A stretch of DNA of 64,000 nt from the NCBI RefSeq assembly GCF_038397775.1, contig NZ_CP151650.1:3038001-3102000 (forward strand). Direction: 5' to 3'. This document shows, in pieces, positions 60,769-64,000 of the stretch. Source of the DNA: Pseudomonas sp. RC10 (GTDB lineage Bacteria; Pseudomonadota; Gammaproteobacteria; Pseudomonadales; Pseudomonadaceae). The notes under the pieces are model-generated. The model did not search any database and had not been told where the DNA came from. It was given only the letters and a program-made list of their open reading frames with translations. The translations under genes and the position numbers were made by a program. Position 1 is the first letter of the stretch, and each line of letters begins with the position of its first letter.

Positions 60769-61725
60769 ATGAGCGAAACCACACAAAAGCCCCGCATCGG
60801 GATCATCGGCACCGGCGCCATCGGCGGTTTCTACGGCGTGATGCTGGCCCGCGCCGGTTTCGATGTGCATTTTTTACTGCGCAGCGAATTCAGCGCGGTG
60901 TCAGCAAACGGCCTGCGCATAGACAGCCAAGTGCACGGCCACCTGACGCTGGACAACGTTCAAGCCTATTCCTCGGCCGCCGACATGCCGCCTTGCGACT
61001 GGCTTCTGGTGGGCGCAAAGAGCACCGGCACTCACGGCGTTGCACCGGCGATTATCGAGGCGGCGGCACCTGGCGCCAAGGTGCTGATGCTGCAAAACGG
61101 CCTTGGGGTTGAAGAAGACTTACGGGCCGCGCTCCCGGACAGTCTGCACCTGCTAGGCGGCCTGTGTTTCATCTGCGTTCATCGCACGGCACCGGGCCAG
61201 ATCGCTCACCAGGCGTTCGGCGCCGTCAACATCGGCTATCACAGCGGTCCAGCGCCCGACGCTAAAGCCAGCCTCGCTATCGTGCAAGACGGCGCAGCGC
61301 TGTTTCACGCTGCCGGGATCGAGTCGGTGCCCATGGACAATCTGCACAAGGCCCGCTGGCAGAAACTGGTCTGGAACGTGCCGTACAACGGGTTGTCGGT
61401 CTTGCTCAACGCAAGCACCACCCCATTGATGGCCGATCCCGACAGCCGCGTGCTGATTCAGGGGCTGATGGACGAGGTGGTCGAGGGGGCTCGGGCCTGT
61501 GGTCATGTGTTGCCGGAAGGTTACGCGCAGCAGTTGTTCAACGTGACAGGCGGGATGCCGGATTATCGCCCGAGCATGTACCACGATTTCATCGAGAAAC
61601 GCCCGCTGGAGCTGGACGCGATCTACGCCAACCCGCTGGCTGCGGCGTTGGCGGCAGGGTGCGACATGCCGAAGATTCGGGCGCTGTATCACGCGCTAGG
61701 CTTCATTGACCGCGCCAACCGATAG
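60769..61725 (+). CDS. 2-dehydropantoate 2-reductase (PanE) family protein
   Basis: This 318-aa protein starts at ATG 60769 with GAGGAAAG upstream. It has IGIIGTGAIGGFYGVMLARAG (Rossmann), KSTGT, LQNGLGVEEDLRA and KARWQKLVWNVPYNGLS with the catalytic Lys, and a C-terminal ApbA_C domain with SMYHDFIEKRPLELDAIYANPL. The fold is that of ketopantoate reductase; as Pseudomonas carry several such paralogues, a role in pantothenate synthesis is possible but not certain. Confidence 0.88.
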   Translation: MSETTQKPRIGIIGTGAIGGFYGVMLARAGFDVHFLLRSEFSAVSANGLRIDSQVHGHLTLDNVQAYSSAADMPPCDWLLVGAKSTGTHGVAPAIIEAAAPGAKVLMLQNGLGVEEDLRAALPDSLHLLGGLCFICVHRTAPGQIAHQAFGAVNIGYHSGPAPDAKASLAIVQDGAALFHAAGIESVPMDNLHKARWQKLVWNVPYNGLSVLLNASTTPLMADPDSRVLIQGLMDEVVEGARACGHVLPEGYAQQLFNVTGGMPDYRPSMYHDFIEKRPLELDAIYANPLAAALAAGCDMPKIRALYHALGFIDRANR

Positions 61726-61791
61726 GCCATTTTTGCCTGGTTTCGATCAGGCTAAACACTGGGTAACCTTCGATCACGCTTGGGGAACACG

Positions 61792-62712
61792 ATGACCACC
61801 GATCTGACGCTGAAAAACGCGGGCAACAAGCTGGTCCTGGCGATTTCTTCGCGGGCGCTGTTCGACCTTCGGGAAAGCCATGCGATCTACATGACCGACG
61901 GGGTCGCCGCGTATCGCAAGTACCAGATCGATCACGAAGACGAAGTGCTGGAGCCTGGCGATGCCTTCCGGCTCGTCGAGAAACTCCTGAGCCTCAATAC
62001 CCGCCTGACGCAATCCCGGGTCGAGGTGGTGCTGGTGTCGCGTAACAGTGCCGACACCGGCTTGCGCGTCTTCAACTCCATTCAGCATTACGGGCTGGAC
62101 ATCTCGCGGGCCGCGTTTGTCGGCGGTCGCAGCCCGTTTCCCTATCTGGCGGCCTTTGGCAGCCACCTGTTTCTTTCGACCCACGCCGAGGACGTGCGCA
62201 GCGCACTCGACGCGGGATTTGCCGCTGCAACCATTCTGTCCGGCGGTGCCCGACGCGCTGCCAGTGCCGAACTGCGGATCGCGTTCGACGGCGATGCCGT
62301 GCTGTTTTCCGACGAGTCCGAGCGCATTTATCAGTCGGGTGGGCTGCAAGCGTTTCAGGCCAGCGAGCGCGAGGCGGCGCGTTTGCCGCTGCCTGGCGGT
62401 CCCTTCAAGCCCTTTCTGGCCGCCTTGAATCTGTTGCAGCGGGAATTTCCCGAAGAGTCCTGCCCGATTCGCACGGCACTGGTCACGGCCCGGTCGGCCC
62501 CCGCCCATGAGCGGGTCATCCGCACCCTTCGCGAGTGGGACATCCGCCTGGACGAATCACTGTTTCTGGGCGGGCTGGAAAAAGCGGCCTTTCTGGAAGC
62601 CTTCGCCGCCGATGTGTTCTTCGACGACCAGCCGGGCCATTGCGAGAAGGCGAGGGAGGTGGTCGCCACTGGCCACGTGCCTCACGGCATCAGCAATGAG
62701 CTAAAACCGTGA
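61792..62712 (+). CDS. Cytosolic 5'-nucleotidase (NT5C1-like)
   Basis: This 306-aa protein starts at ATG 61792 (four codons upstream also open). It has KLVLAISSRALFDLRESHAIY at the N-terminus, VVLVSRNSADTGLRVFNSI, RAAFVGGRSPFPYLAAFGSHLFLST and IAFDGDAVLFSDESERIYQSGGL, the haloacid-dehalogenase-like NT5 pattern with DGD. It dephosphorylates nucleoside monophosphates. Monocistronic. Confidence 0.9.
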   Translation: MTTDLTLKNAGNKLVLAISSRALFDLRESHAIYMTDGVAAYRKYQIDHEDEVLEPGDAFRLVEKLLSLNTRLTQSRVEVVLVSRNSADTGLRVFNSIQHYGLDISRAAFVGGRSPFPYLAAFGSHLFLSTHAEDVRSALDAGFAAATILSGGARRAASAELRIAFDGDAVLFSDESERIYQSGGLQAFQASEREAARLPLPGGPFKPFLAALNLLQREFPEESCPIRTALVTARSAPAHERVIRTLREWDIRLDESLFLGGLEKAAFLEAFAADVFFDDQPGHCEKAREVVATGHVPHGISNELKP

Positions 62713-62808
62713 ACCTTTAGACCGGAAAGCTGTATAGAACCGGTCGAATTTCTCATGCGCTGCTACGCTGAATCATGTCTCCACCTGTCATGGTCGCCTG
62801 GAGGTCAC

Positions 62809-63303
62809 ATGATTCGCTCGATGCTGTATGCCACGGATCTCGGTCTTTACGCGCCCTACGTCCTGCAACACGCCTTGTCCCTGGCGCGAACGTTTGAGGC
62901 TGAGTTGCACGTGATTCACGTCGTTGAGCCCATGGGGCTGTTCGCCGAGTCCGTTCTGCAAAGCTACCTCGCTGAGGACGTGCTCCGGGAATTGCACAGC
63001 GAAGGCGTCAACTCTGTGATCGAGGGCATCGAGCTACGGGTGCTGGCCGGGTTTCGTGACGAACTGGGGGAAGATAATCAGGACCTGGCGTTGATTCACA
63101 GTGTGCGGGTGGTGCAAGGCGATCCGTCCAACGTCATCCTCGAACAGGCACAGCGCCTGGAAGTCGATCTGCTGGTGGTGGGCAGCCATAGCCACGGGGC
63201 TGAGGGGGACACACCGATCGGGCGCACGGCGGCGCGGGTGCTGCAACTGTCCGAAGTGCCGGTGTACATGGTGCCCATGCTGCAAAACCGCTCGGGGAGA
63301 TGA
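62809..63303 (+). CDS. Universal stress protein (UspA) family
   Basis: This 164-aa protein starts at ATG 62809 with GGAGGT nine bases upstream. It has MIRSMLYATDLGLYAPYVLQHALSLA and LLVVGSHSHGAEGDTPIGRTAARVLQLSEVPVYMVP, which includes the ATP-binding G-x2-G-x9-G(S/T)-like tail. Typically induced in stationary phase; the exact role is unknown. Confidence 0.9.
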   Translation: MIRSMLYATDLGLYAPYVLQHALSLARTFEAELHVIHVVEPMGLFAESVLQSYLAEDVLRELHSEGVNSVIEGIELRVLAGFRDELGEDNQDLALIHSVRVVQGDPSNVILEQAQRLEVDLLVVGSHSHGAEGDTPIGRTAARVLQLSEVPVYMVPMLQNRSGR

Positions 63304-63445
63304 GTGCGGCGTGAAATTCGTCGCGCCAATGCAAAAGCAGCGTGCCATTACTGAATAAAAGTGATAAAAAGTTCTAGCTTTGCCTTTGGGACCATTAATC
63401 CAGTTATATACCGTCGCTGATGCCCGTGGCGTCTTCCGGCTTTGA

Positions 63446-64000
<555 letters not shown>

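Overview
The window reads as chromosomal DNA of a Pseudomonas, probably of the fluorescens/syringae/putida lineage. The grounds are high GC with typical Pseudomonas codon use, an OprI-type major lipoprotein, a CysB regulator, a ProP-type osmosensor, a sigma-54 promoter of the kind used with CbrAB/NtrBC, and several families of short REP/REPIN palindromes (core GGAGCGAATTCATTCGCG). No rRNA, tRNA, CRISPR array, prophage or insertion sequence was seen. The assignment comes from gene content, not from a database search.

Layout. 1-3.6 kb is a small defence patch: a McrBC-type restriction pair (mcrC runs off the left edge; mcrB carries a PUA/EVE-like insert) with a divergent PD-(D/E)XK nuclease-fold protein. 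3.8-6.6 kb holds an orphan lipoprotein and a divergent SDR/XRE-regulator pair. 6.6-10.7 kb is a complete curli amyloid operon read leftward (csgE-csgF-csgA-csgG-csgB-csgC/H). Its major curlin is very large (425 aa), and a strong terminator lies between csgA and csgG. 11.1-13.6 kb has a hybrid histidine kinase and a GNAT enzyme. 13.9-19.1 kb is a LysR-controlled catabolic operon: split transketolase, beta-hydroxyacid dehydrogenase and MHS transporter.

20.5-27 kb is the most unusual part. A KaiC homologue, two different KaiB homologues and a PAS hybrid histidine kinase form a tightly overlapping operon, next to a divergent second PAS-PAS hybrid kinase. There is no KaiA. It looks like a non-cyanobacterial Kai signalling module wired to phosphorelay kinases.

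27-37.3 kb is a metabolic block. A leftward run encodes a flavin monooxygenase, RidA, an orphan TOBE domain, a quinone oxidoreductase, a GST and a type II dehydroquinase. Facing it are a LysR regulator and a rightward operon with a fused permease-ATPase ABC protein, a Fe(II)/2OG dioxygenase, a solute-binding protein and a class II aldolase. 37.3-42.1 kb holds a membrane protein/MerR pair, an exported M20 dipeptidase and ProP. 42.6-47.9 kb is an amino-acid uptake and modification locus: a binding protein and a HalD/BesD-family Fe(II)/2OG enzyme (with HxD, so predicted to hydroxylate), a LysR regulator, and a permease-permease-ATPase operon behind a sigma-54 promoter and a HutC-like operator. 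48-64 kb is mostly core genome: greB, two AraC regulators flanking an SDR, ybbAP/tesA, an L,D-transpeptidase, oprI, aroG-type DAHP synthase, a thioredoxin-like protein, a PanE-like reductase, a 5'-nucleotidase, a universal stress protein and the start of cysB.
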